Below are positions 15,316 to 21,543 of a DNA stretch of 26,791 nt, piece by piece. The stretch spans positions 1 to 26,791 of the forward strand of contig CAKPXR010000018.1 in NCBI GenBank assembly GCA_934202215.1, in the 5' to 3' direction. Position 1 is the first letter of the stretch, and every line of letters begins with the position of its first letter. This DNA is from an uncultured Veillonella sp. (GTDB lineage: Bacteria > Bacillota > Negativicutes > Veillonellales > Veillonellaceae). A program made the translations under genes and the position numbers. Below the pieces are notes generated by a model, which was not told where the DNA came from, made no database searches, and was given only the letters and a program-made list of their open reading frames with translations.

Positions 15316-15359
15316 GTATTATAGCCTCACTGTATTAGCTACTAGTATTACACTAGTTT

Positions 15360-16964
15360 TTATTTAATTCTAGCGAAATGTTCCTTTGCAAATTGCATGT
15401 CTTGTACAAGTTCTAATGTACCAATATAGTTATTGTTTTGATCGCGTACAGCCATGTAGTTTACATAGAATGGACGACCTTGTTTTTCAAGCCATACAGC
15501 TACATTATCACGGTCACCCTTACGGAAGGAGTCGATGATACCACGTACAATAGGTTCAACCTTTGGTGGATGGCAGGAATACACATCACGGCCAATAGCT
15601 GTAGTAGGACGTTTGAATACCTTTTCACCATCGTTGAAGTAACGGTTAATATCTTCATGATCAACGAAGGTTACTTCCATTGGCATTGTGTTAAGTATAG
15701 CATCGAGTTGATCTACAGTTAGTGTACCACCAATTAAGCCGATAGTATTGTCATCACTACTTTGTTTTGTAGTTTGTGTAGTTAATGCTGCATCAGCCTC
15801 AGGCCAAGCAATGCGTTTTACACCAAAGATATCTTCATACTGTGCTGTATCTTTGTAAATTTGATACCATTCTTCTTTACTGAAGTTTTCTGCACAGATT
15901 GGGAACAAAATATTTTGTTCTTTATAGATCATTTCTTGAGCGCGTGTAAGAAGCTCATCAAAACGTCTATACCAATCATCTACACTTTGACTAGATTTTG
16001 CTAAATCACCTAGTTGGTCGCGGATATCGCCATCAACAGTCCACATAACCATAGATGGGCCACCGATAGCATAATCTACCTTCAATTTTGGATATAATAG
16101 GTCGCCTTTTTTAGCATAGTGAACAGATACCTGGCGAACTGTATTTACATCATCAATAGTAGCTGTTTTATCAGCTACTTTAGGACGGATAGATTCAATC
16201 AACTCATCGAGAGCTTTATTTTCTTCTGTTAATTGATTGAGTGGATGACCTACAGTCTCTACCAAGGTCACTACGCTCTTGCTCTTTTCTTGAGCTTCTA
16301 AGACAGCCTCTACCTTAGCATGTTCAGACTCCATTTGTTCATGAATGGTAGAACCATGGAACAATGCAGAGTGAAGGTCGCATAATTGTTGTACCTCTTC
16401 TAACCGTGTACCTTCGCGCATAAGGCCTTGTTCGGCTTTCATAATTTCGCTAGCCTCAACATGTTTGAATTGACTCGCAAAATCTTCACGAACAGCACCG
16501 AGCTCTTCGCCAGTGCCCAACCGTTTCAAGAAGCCTTTCAATTGCTCTACACGTTCGCTATCTGTAACAGCATCCTCTACGTTAGTCTCTGCACCTTCGC
16601 TAGCATTAGCTTCTGTATTTTGGGTAGCGTTAGCTTCTGCATTTTTGGCATCCTTAGATTGCTCTACTTGAGTAGCAGATGCCTCTACAAGAGCCGCCTT
16701 AGCAGCTGCTGCATCTTCACCGTGTAGGTTTGACATTTCACCTTCCAAGGTAAAACCTGCTTTCATAAAAGCACCCACGATATCCATCATGGATACGCCT
16801 TTCATCTTAGCCCCTTTTGGAATGGTCATGATCTTACCAACAGAGTTCAACATCACCTTATTAGTGATTTCGCTAAACCCTAAGCTTTTCATAATCTCTG
16901 TTACTTCAGGATATTCTTTTACCAAATCATATACGGATTTGGACAAATCTAATTTCTTTTCCAT
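15360..16964 (-). CDS. DUF1858-DUF438-hemerythrin-PAS protein
   Basis: A 534-residue cytoplasmic multidomain protein. Residues 5-75 form a DUF1858 domain (LSKSVYDLVKEYPEVTEIM). Residues about 90-135 are a low-complexity Ala/Asn/Glu linker. DUF438 follows (138-205), then a hemerythrin-like helical bundle (about 215-380) with GHPLNQLTEENKALDEL, VHYAKKGDLLYPKL and MIYKEQNILFPICAENF. A PAS-type domain (415-525) with HEDINRYFNDGEKVFKR and GRDVYSCHPP ends the protein. Such proteins are thought to sense or handle oxygen, nitric oxide or iron. The usual KENLLFP acidic residue reads KGDLLYP here, so metal binding may differ. GAGGGG precedes the ATG. The next gene upstream is sodA. Confidence 0.88.
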   Translation of the reverse strand: MEKKLDLSKSVYDLVKEYPEVTEIMKSLGFSEITNKVMLNSVGKIMTIPKGAKMKGVSMMDIVGAFMKAGFTLEGEMSNLHGEDAAAAKAALVEASATQVEQSKDAKNAEANATQNTEANASEGAETNVEDAVTDSERVEQLKGFLKRLGTGEELGAVREDFASQFKHVEASEIMKAEQGLMREGTRLEEVQQLCDLHSALFHGSTIHEQMESEHAKVEAVLEAQEKSKSVVTLVETVGHPLNQLTEENKALDELIESIRPKVADKTATIDDVNTVRQVSVHYAKKGDLLYPKLKVDYAIGGPSMVMWTVDGDIRDQLGDLAKSSQSVDDWYRRFDELLTRAQEMIYKEQNILFPICAENFSKEEWYQIYKDTAQYEDIFGVKRIAWPEADAALTTQTTKQSSDDNTIGLIGGTLTVDQLDAILNTMPMEVTFVDHEDINRYFNDGEKVFKRPTTAIGRDVYSCHPPKVEPIVRGIIDSFRKGDRDNVAVWLEKQGRPFYVNYMAVRDQNNNYIGTLELVQDMQFAKEHFARIK

Positions 16965-17011
16965 TTTGATCCCCTCGTGTCAAAAATATTGTTTATTACT
17001 TATATTAGTAC

Positions 17012-17038
17012 GCCTCTATACGTTTTCCTATAGGAGGC
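17012..17038. other. leader hairpin of the hemerythrin-PAS gene
   Basis: GCCTCTATA and TATAGGAGGC pair with one bulge, about 50-75 bases upstream of the start codon. A dyad here could act in RNA or as a DNA operator. No stronger evidence. Confidence 0.3.
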
Positions 17039-17169
17039 AATATACACTGTGAAAGGTCTATACCTTACGACCTATGACACTATGATAAACGATATGAATT
17101 AAAAAATCTGTGCCCATGGCTATACTTTTGAAAGTTCTTTTCAAAACATCGAAAATTTTTCATATAAAA

Positions 17170-17236
17170 ATAACGGATAGCTTACACTTCAAAGACATCT
17201 AATCATTTAGAATGCTTTGAACCGACTATCCGTTAT
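17170..17236 (-). terminator. long hairpin terminator of sodA
   Basis: The outer stem ATAACGGATAG/CTATCCGTTAT encloses an inner stem TTCAAAG/CTTTGAA, with a further CTAA/TTAG pairing at the tip. On the minus strand it ends in TTATTTTTAT. It lies about 70 bases past the sodA stop. The two-level stem is larger than a usual terminator. Confidence 0.7.
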
Positions 17237-17303
17237 CTATTAACGTAAGTATCTAGTTTTAAGAGAGATGAGAGTTCTAAGAGATTTATTAGTTTTGAAT
17301 AGT

Positions 17304-17924
17304 TTAGTCTTTTAATGCTTTTTCGTAGTTTTCAGAAACTTTGTCCCAGTTAATAACGCGGAAGAATTCCTTAATATAATCTGGGCGACGGTTTTGGTAG
17401 TGCAAGTAGTATGCATGTTCCCAAACGTCTAAGCAAAGGATGGCTGTTTTACCTTCTAGTAGAGGGTTATCTTGGTTCGCAGTAGATGTCACTTCTAGTT
17501 TGCCATCTTTGTTTACCACAAGCCAAGCCCAACCAGAGCCGAATCGTGTTGCCGCTACAGCAGAGAAGCTTTCAACAAAGGCATCATAACCACCAAGATC
17601 AGCGTCGATAGCCTCTTTCAAAGGGCCTTCCAATTTAGAAGTATCTGGTTTTGTCATGATGTCCCAGAACATTGTGTGGTTCTTGTGACCACCACCGTTG
17701 TTGATAACTGCTTGACGGATATCCTCCGGAACATTAGCAATGTCACCGAGGATGCAATCTATGCAACCATAGGCAAGATCAGGATATTTAGCGATAGCTG
17801 CGTTCAAATTATTAACATACGCTTGATGGTGCTTGTCATGATGCAATTTCATTGTTTCTGCGTCGATAACAGGCTCAAGGTAATCATAAGCATATGGTAA
17901 TGGTGCGAGTTCGAAAGGTTTCAT
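17304..17924 (-). CDS. sodA: superoxide dismutase, Mn-type
   Basis: A 206-residue Fe/Mn superoxide dismutase converting superoxide to peroxide and oxygen in the cytoplasm. The metal ligands are His28 (MKLHHDKHH), His83 ([11 protein letters not shown]), Asp166 and His170 (LDVWEHAYY). GGGHKNH, Gln151 in ANQDNPL and YQNRRPDYI are the forms seen in manganese enzymes rather than iron ones, so I call it sodA; cambialistic use of iron cannot be excluded. AAGGAGG precedes the ATG. A consensus-like promoter and a Fur-like dyad lie upstream, pointing to iron or peroxide control. It is monocistronic. Confidence 0.95.
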   Translation of the reverse strand: MKPFELAPLPYAYDYLEPVIDAETMKLHHDKHHQAYVNNLNAAIAKYPDLAYGCIDCILGDIANVPEDIRQAVINNGGGHKNHTMFWDIMTKPDTSKLEGPLKEAIDADLGGYDAFVESFSAVAATRFGSGWAWLVVNKDGKLEVTSTANQDNPLLEGKTAILCLDVWEHAYYLHYQNRRPDYIKEFFRVINWDKVSENYEKALKD

Positions 17925-18022
17925 AATAGTCCTCCTTAAATCTAGGGCACGAACGATTTTGAATAATACGTATCGTTCTTGTGAAAGCGTTTCGATGCAC
18001 CTGCATCTATATTGTATTTAAT

Positions 18023-18037
18023 TGATATGAATTATCA
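18023..18037. promoter_or_regulatory. Fur/PerR-like box at the sodA promoter
   Basis: TGATATGAATTATCA is a 7-1-7 dyad close to the Fur core TGATAAT-N-ATTATCA. It starts just downstream of the predicted start point, where a bound repressor would block transcription. Confidence 0.5.
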
Positions 18038-18047
18038 TTCTTTGTTT

Positions 18048-18076
18048 ATTGTACATTGTATATAGAAAATCGTCAA
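18048..18076 (-). promoter_or_regulatory. sodA promoter
   Basis: On the minus strand TTGACG (18071-18076), exactly 17 bases, then TACAAT (18048-18053) preceded by ATG. The start would be near 18041, giving a leader of about 115 bases that contains the Fur-like box and a CTTTCACAAG motif near 17980-17989. Confidence 0.65.
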
Positions 18077-18090
18077 TGTATTTTCCCATA

Positions 18091-18121
18091 GAAAAAGGCT
18101 ATAGGATTTCCTATAGCCTTT
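18091..18121 (-). terminator. terminator of the cysteine hydrolase gene
   Basis: AAAGGCTATAGGA and TCCTATAGCCTTT form a 13-base stem with a very short loop, with a T-run on the minus strand. It lies 20 bases past the stop and just upstream of the sodA promoter. Confidence 0.8.
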
Positions 18122-18140
18122 GGGTTCGATAATAAGGTAA

Positions 18141-18680
18141 TTATTCAACGATACATTGGCACATTTTCATGGTTGTTAATGCCGCTTGGTGGGATTCTTC
18201 CGTTACACCTGCACAGCAGCTAGAGTCTACGTAAACAGGAATTTCTGGTAAGCCCGCTTTCAGTATAATCGCATTAGAAACAACGCAAATATCAGTACAT
18301 AAACCAACGAGCATAATAGACTCAATAGGGTTCACCGAATTCATGCCTTCCAAACGAGATAATAGCTCAAAGGATCCAAAGTTTGGCTTGTCTATAAAGG
18401 ATACAGGGCTCATGATAGGACGCCCTTCTGCTGCTTCGATTAAGCCAGGCACAATATGCCAACCTTCTGTATTCTTCACACAATGTGTCACAGGTAAGAA
18501 CTTGCCCTCTTGGCTTTCAAGATAATCAGTATCATGCGTATCGCGCGTAAAGATGATTGGTCCGTCAAAGTTCTCAATTTTTTGGCGCACATTATCTACG
18601 ATTAACTGCGCTTGCGCTGAACCAAGGGCGCCATCTACGAAATCTTTTTGCATATCGATAACAACTAGAACCTTTTGCAT
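18141..18680 (-). CDS. isochorismatase-family cysteine hydrolase (nicotinamidase-like)
   Basis: A 179-residue hydrolase of the isochorismatase/nicotinamidase superfamily. The triad is Asp9 (VVIDMQKDF), Lys98 (DKPNFGSF) and the nucleophile Cys132 in TDICVVSN. A partial metal site is visible (Asp47 and His49 in TRDTHD, with His66), but the third histidine of true PncA enzymes is not obvious. The likely reaction is amide or similar C-N hydrolysis. Nicotinamide is one candidate substrate; the family is broad, so I give no symbol. AGGAGG precedes the ATG. It has its own promoter and terminator. Confidence 0.87.
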   Translation of the reverse strand: MQKVLVVIDMQKDFVDGALGSAQAQLIVDNVRQKIENFDGPIIFTRDTHDTDYLESQEGKFLPVTHCVKNTEGWHIVPGLIEAAEGRPIMSPVSFIDKPNFGSFELLSRLEGMNSVNPIESIMLVGLCTDICVVSNAIILKAGLPEIPVYVDSSCCAGVTEESHQAALTTMKMCQCIVE

Positions 18681-18735
18681 AGTTCCTCCTGTATATAGTC
18701 TACATAGAATACATTAATTATTCATTTCACTACTA

Positions 18736-18764
18736 GTTATACTCTTAATTTTTAATAACATCAA
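18736..18764 (-). promoter_or_regulatory. promoter of the cysteine hydrolase gene
   Basis: On the minus strand TTGATG (18759-18764), 17 bases, then TATAAC (18736-18741). The start is near 18729, with a leader of about 50 bases. Confidence 0.6.
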
Positions 18765-18773
18765 CGAAAAAAT

Positions 18774-18833
18774 TTATGCTTTTTCCTTAGCTAACTCATG
18801 ACGCACGCGGTGTGGCTCATTATGAGCTAACAT
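18774..18833 (-). other. possible 19-codon ORF or displaced C-terminus
   Basis: Reading frame MLAHNEPHRVRHELAKEKA ends at 18774. The same frame is open upstream to about 18870, through ERLWNLQR, and would connect to the end of the 18860-19255 gene if one A were added to the A6 run at its stop. A separate strong site (AAAGGAG) directly after that stop serves only a 9-codon ORF at 18820-18849. The stretch also contains a hairpin (TTAGCTCAT with ATGAG...TAGCTAA), which may explain the sequence without any coding. Confidence 0.3.
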
Positions 18834-18859
18834 TCTTTGTAGATTCCATAACCGCTCCT

Positions 18860-19255
18860 TTATTTTTTATGAGGATGATCTCCTGATACGATTACAATGC
18901 TAACTGGAATTGTTACAACTAATGCTTCATCAGTATCCACATGTTTTGTATGCCAAGCGGCCTCTTTTGCAGCCTCTTCAAAGATTGGATATGCATCGCG
19001 ATCTACTTTCCAATTATTAGGCCCTGCTTCAACAGCTACGATATTGCCCTTGTCATCGGTCTTAATCTCCACGGGAACAATCAAGGTACCGTCAGCACTC
19101 GTTTTGAAAGCCTCACTAGGAATGATGACATTATAAGAGATTTGTTGCTGTAATTCATAGGTACGCTTATCTGTGGGCTTTAAATCCGCCGCTAGAGAAC
19201 AAACAGTTCCCATCATAGATGCCAACACAGCCAGTAACACAACACGTTTTATCAT
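18860..19255 (-). CDS. small exported protein with TonB-C-like fold
   Basis: A 131-residue secreted protein. The signal peptide is clear: MIKR, a hydrophobic core VVLLAVLASMMGTV, then CSLAAD, with cleavage probably near residue 22. The mature part has GTLIVPVEIKTDDKGNIVAVEAG, then an AYPIFEEAAKEAAWHTK helix, then ALVVTIPVSIVIV. That strand-helix-strand order resembles a TonB C-terminal domain, but without the membrane anchor and proline-rich arm of true TonB. It is likely periplasmic in this diderm. I moved the start to the ATG at 19255, which has AAGAGG; the upstream in-frame start lacks one and would bury the signal peptide. Confidence 0.72.
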   Translation of the reverse strand: MIKRVVLLAVLASMMGTVCSLAADLKPTDKRTYELQQQISYNVIIPSEAFKTSADGTLIVPVEIKTDDKGNIVAVEAGPNNWKVDRDAYPIFEEAAKEAAWHTKHVDTDEALVVTIPVSIVIVSGDHPHKK

Positions 19256-19313
19256 AATTTCCTCTTGCCTAAATACTCTCACACTACACGCATTCTACGT
19301 TGATTATACCACG

Positions 19314-19347
19314 AAAAAATCCCTACCAAACGTATCGGTAGGGATTT
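19314..19347 (-). terminator. terminator of yjdM
   Basis: AAATCCCTACC and GGTAGGGATTT pair around a nine-base loop; six A on the plus strand give the minus-strand T-run. It begins about 7 bases past the stop. Confidence 0.85.
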
Positions 19348-19353
19348 CTCAGA

Positions 19354-19698
19354 TTAGATTTTCTTAACCATTTCAGATTTCAATGCCATTGCACCGAAAC
19401 CATCGATTTTACAATCGATATCATGGCCATCGCTCGCATCAGTGATGAGGCGAATGTTTTTAACGCGTGTACCTTGTTTCAATACGCCAGCGCCTTTTAC
19501 TTTGAGGTCTTTTACAACAACAACGGTATCACCATCAGCTAATTCGTTGCCATTAGCATCGCGGATAATACCGGCTTCTGCTGCAGCCGCAGCATCGGCA
19601 GCTGTCCATTCATGACCACACATAGGACAGATGTACATATGACCATCTTCGTATGTGTATTCGTCGCCACACTTAGGGCAGTTAGGTAAATTTGCCAT
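19354..19698 (-). CDS. yjdM: zinc-ribbon protein YjdM (PhnA family)
   Basis: A 114-residue protein. An N-terminal zinc ribbon uses Cys7, Cys10, Cys24 and Cys27 (CPKC and CPMC). A linker rich in Ala follows, then the PhnA/YjdM domain ([29 protein letters not shown]). The length matches the family. Despite the old name PhnA, it is not the phosphonoacetate hydrolase, and its role is not settled. It has an extended -10 (TGGTATAAT at about 19732-19740 on the minus strand), a clear ribosome binding site and its own terminator. Confidence 0.92.
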   Translation of the reverse strand: MANLPNCPKCGDEYTYEDGHMYICPMCGHEWTAADAAAAAEAGIIRDANGNELADGDTVVVVKDLKVKGAGVLKQGTRVKNIRLITDASDGHDIDCKIDGFGAMALKSEMVKKI

Positions 19699-19731
19699 TT
19701 AGATCTCCTTTTTTCACTACATAATGAAAGT

Positions 19732-19740
19732 ATTATACCA
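19732..19740 (-). promoter_or_regulatory. yjdM extended -10 promoter
   Basis: TATAAT on the minus strand (19732-19737), preceded by TGG to give an extended -10; the -35 is poor. The start would be near 19725, 27 bases before the ATG. Confidence 0.5.
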
Positions 19741-19801
19741 TACCTTGGAAACCGAGCTCTATATTAATATGATGACCATCGGCATCATATTGATACAAGG
19801 G
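19733..19801 (-). pseudogene. possible 3' remnant of a lost gene
   Basis: A 22-codon open frame between a TAG at 19802-19804 and a TAA at 19733 contains YQYDADGHHINIELGF, which reads like the C-terminus of a small enzyme (a VOC/glyoxalase-like protein is one guess). It has no start codon or ribosome site. It ends eight bases from the left direct repeat of the MerR/CMD cassette, as if the cassette had truncated a gene. A 9-bp dyad (AATATGATG/CATCATATT) inside it is an alternative reason for the sequence. Confidence 0.35.
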
Positions 19802-19809
19802 CTATATAA

Positions 19810-19824
19810 TAGCTACAATAAAAA
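19810..19824. repeat. left copy of 15-bp direct repeat flanking the MerR/CMD cassette
   Basis: TAGCTACAATAAAAA, identical to 20649-20663 in the same orientation. The copies enclose exactly the MerR and CMD genes, with little extra sequence. Confidence 0.7.
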
Positions 19825-19836
19825 ACCTAATTAATC

Positions 19837-20196
19837 TCATTTCTCATTTTTCTTTATTACAGTTTCATACAACTCTAACTTATCTTCTAGATTATTCTTA
19901 TAGCCTTTCAATCGTTTGATTTCGGCCTCAATAAATCGATAGTGATCTTGCAACAGGCTCATTCTTTCATGGACCGTATGAGATCCGGCATACCTTAAAT
20001 CTGCATATCGTTTGATATTCGCAAGCGGCATCCCCATGTCTTTCAGCCGTTTTATAAACTGCACAAAGCCTACATCCTCCGCATGGTAATTGCGAATGCC
20101 GTTCTGCCGCTCGATATGAAGGAACCCTTGATCCTCGTAATATCGCAATGTAGAAATGGACAGTCCCACCAATTTTGAAAATTCACCGATTTTCAT
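19837..20196 (-). CDS. MerR-family transcriptional regulator
   Basis: A 119-residue regulator. The winged helix-turn-helix is at residues 1-40 (MKIGEFSKLVGLSISTLRYYEDQGFL), with the second HTH around DVGFVQFIKRLKDMGMPLANIKRYADL, then a coiled dimer helix. There is no metal-binding cysteine set, so it belongs with the AdhR/NmlR-like small-molecule or aldehyde/redox sensors rather than the metal sensors. It is divergent from the CMD gene with 66 bases between starts, and the shared gap has a classic MerR promoter. No hairpin terminator is visible after it. Confidence 0.92.
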   Translation of the reverse strand: MKIGEFSKLVGLSISTLRYYEDQGFLHIERQNGIRNYHAEDVGFVQFIKRLKDMGMPLANIKRYADLRYAGSHTVHERMSLLQDHYRFIEAEIKRLKGYKNNLEDKLELYETVIKKNEK

Positions 20197-20208
20197 ACTT
20201 TCACCACC

Positions 20209-20239
20209 TTGACCTCAAGTATACTCGAGCATATATCAT
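20209..20239 (+). promoter_or_regulatory. MerR-type promoter with 19-bp spacer and internal dyad
   Basis: TTGACC (20209-20214) and TATCAT (20234-20239) are separated by 19 bases, the over-long spacing that MerR proteins correct by twisting DNA. Between them lies CTCAAGTATACTCGAG (20214-20229), a dyad with one mismatch, resembling MerR/SoxR-type operators. It drives the CMD gene; the MerR gene probably autoregulates from the same site. Confidence 0.8.
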
Positions 20240-20262
20240 ACGTCTAGACGGAGGTAATAATT

Positions 20263-20643
20263 ATGAAAGAAACACGTTTTAACATCGGTATGAACACATT
20301 GAAACAAATTGACGGACTGCACGGCGAGGAGGTGTATAACACAATTCAAGAGATTTCACCGGCCATAGCCGATTTATTGGTCGAGCTGTTCGGCGACATC
20401 TACACGCGCCCCAACCTGAATTTCAAGGAACGGGAACTGGTTACGCTCGCGTCCCTGTTAACACTGGGCGGTTGCGAGGCTCAGCTGAAAGTACACACCA
20501 ATGCGGCACTCAACGTCGGTATCACGCCCGAGCAAATCGTAGAGATCTGCACCCACTGCATCCCCTATGCGGGATTTCCACGCGTGCTGAACGCACTGTT
20601 TACGGTGAAAGCGGTCTTTGAAGAACGAAATGTTCTAAATTAA
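20263..20643 (+). CDS. carboxymuconolactone decarboxylase (CMD) family protein
   Basis: A 126-residue CMD/AhpD-fold protein. The family core is present: FKERELVTLASLLTLGGCEAQLKVHTNAALNVGITPEQIVE with the conserved Glu, Cys and His, then CTHCIPYAGFPRVLNA. The second cysteine pair is CxxC-like (CTHC) and could be redox-active as in AhpD, but its place differs from the AhpD active site. Such proteins are often induced by aldehyde or oxidant sensors of the MerR family; B. subtilis AdhR with yraC is a similar pairing (from memory). G+C content and codon use are clearly higher than in the neighbours, which suggests transfer. GGAGG lies upstream of the ATG. Confidence 0.9.
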   Translation: MKETRFNIGMNTLKQIDGLHGEEVYNTIQEISPAIADLLVELFGDIYTRPNLNFKERELVTLASLLTLGGCEAQLKVHTNAALNVGITPEQIVEICTHCIPYAGFPRVLNALFTVKAVFEERNVLN

Positions 20644-20648
20644 GAGAT

Positions 20649-20663
20649 TAGCTACAATAAAAA
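20649..20663. repeat. right copy of the 15-bp direct repeat
   Basis: TAGCTACAATAAAAA, six bases after the CMD stop codon; see the left copy at 19810. Confidence 0.7.
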
Positions 20664-20697
20664 TCTATTAATATATATTAGCCTATTTATAGCTAAC

Positions 20698-20728
20698 AAA
20701 GGGAGACTCTTGATGGAGTCTCCCTTTT
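20698..20728 (+). terminator. terminator of the CMD gene
   Basis: AAAGGGAGACTC pairs with GAGTCTCCCTTT around a six-base loop, followed by more T. Confidence 0.85.
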
Positions 20729-20788
20729 ATTCACTACCCTCGTAGTGTTAATTCTTAAGAAATAATCAGTTATTTGATTATAAAATAA

Positions 20789-20844
20789 GATAAACCTAAC
20801 GTTTAAGACTAAGTACTGCAATACTTAGACACGTTAGGTTTATC
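20789..20844 (-). terminator. long hairpin after the ECF gene
   Basis: The outer arms GATAAACCTAACGT and ACGTTAGGTTTATC pair perfectly; an inner CTAAGTA/TACTTAG stem caps it. On the minus strand it is followed by TTATTTTATAA, so it probably ends the leftward ECF transcript. Its arms share the CCTAACG core with the next hairpin. Confidence 0.6.
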
Positions 20845-20863
20845 AAATTCCAATTCCTTTGAT

Positions 20864-20899
20864 GAGCCTAACGCCTAGAACACGTTAACTGGCTCTTTT
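20864..20899 (+). terminator. second hairpin, terminator-like on the plus strand
   Basis: GAGCCTAACG pairs with CGTTA-ACT-GGCTC (three-base bulge), followed by TTTT. No plus-strand gene lies between it and the CMD terminator, so its purpose is unclear. Confidence 0.45.
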
Positions 20900-20940
20900 G
20901 TACTTATAGTATAGTCTGAATTCTAGCGACTGTCAATTTA

Positions 20941-21438
20941 CTACCCAAGGCGTTTACGCAAGATTGCATAAAGAATCATGCTAACGATAACGCTCATAAC
21001 AGCTTGAATGGTGTTTGTCAAAACACCGGCAATGGCTACGCCTGGATCGAATACAAAGTATTCAGCGATGAAGTAGCCTGCTACGATAACAATACCACCC
21101 ACGATAGTTGACACTAAAGCAGAAGTAGTTGTCTTATGGTTATAGACAGTACCGACAAGATAGCCTTCAATGCCTTTCACCACAAAAGTGATTGGTACAA
21201 AGACTGCGTAGCCGAGGAATAAATCAGCTAGCGCTGGTCCAATAGCACCAATATAGGCACCATATTTTCGACCTAATAATAAAGCGGATGTCATAATAAC
21301 GACATCTCCAACATTAAAATAGCCGCGTATGCCAGGTACTGGAATTTTCGTGTACATTGTAAGCAATGTAGCGAGGGCAATCAATACGGCTGTGAGTACT
21401 AACGCGGATGTAGTACTTCGGGTTTGAACGTGTTGCAT
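20941..21438 (-). CDS. ECF transporter S component
   Basis: A 165-residue integral membrane protein with about five or six hydrophobic segments. It is the substrate-binding subunit of an energy-coupling-factor vitamin transporter. Recognisable blocks are ALVLTAVLIALATLLTMYTKIPVPGIRGYFNVGDVVI and LLLGRKYGAYIGAIGPALADLFLGYAVFVPITFVVKGIEG, typical of the COG4720/HmpT-like group. The substrate (a thiamine precursor or another cofactor) cannot be read. The shared ATPase and T subunits are not nearby, so this is a group II transporter using modules encoded elsewhere. I chose the ATG at 21438 with AGGAGG; the upstream in-frame start lies in the hairpin region. Confidence 0.87.
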   Translation of the reverse strand: MQHVQTRSTTSALVLTAVLIALATLLTMYTKIPVPGIRGYFNVGDVVIMTSALLLGRKYGAYIGAIGPALADLFLGYAVFVPITFVVKGIEGYLVGTVYNHKTTTSALVSTIVGGIVIVAGYFIAEYFVFDPGVAIAGVLTNTIQAVMSVIVSMILYAILRKRLG

Positions 21439-21458
21439 AGCGTCCTCCTTATAAAAAT

Positions 21459-21492
21459 ATAGACATGTGATTAAAATCATCACATGTCTATA
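21459..21492 (-). terminator. perfect 14-bp hairpin before the ECF gene
   Basis: TATAGACATGTGAT and ATCACATGTCTATA pair around six bases, followed by ATTTTTAT on the minus strand. It probably ends the 21544-24314 operon. It lies only about 20 bases before the ECF start codon, so it could also act as an attenuator or an operator. Confidence 0.7.
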
Positions 21493-21520
21493 CTATATAC
21501 CCTTATAGTAACACCTGCAA
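21492..21520 (-). promoter_or_regulatory. candidate promoter of the ECF gene
   Basis: On the minus strand TTGCAG (21515-21520), 17 bases, then TATAGT (21492-21497). The start would fall inside the hairpin at 21459-21492, so the dyad would overlap the early transcribed region. Confidence 0.45.
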
Positions 21521-21543
21521 ATAGAAGGAATTAATTATAAATA

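Noticed and set aside
21493..21543. preQ1 or other small riboswitch before the ECF gene
   Set aside because: The 51-base gap lacks the preQ1 loop and A-rich tail consensus, and a promoter places the transcript start after it.
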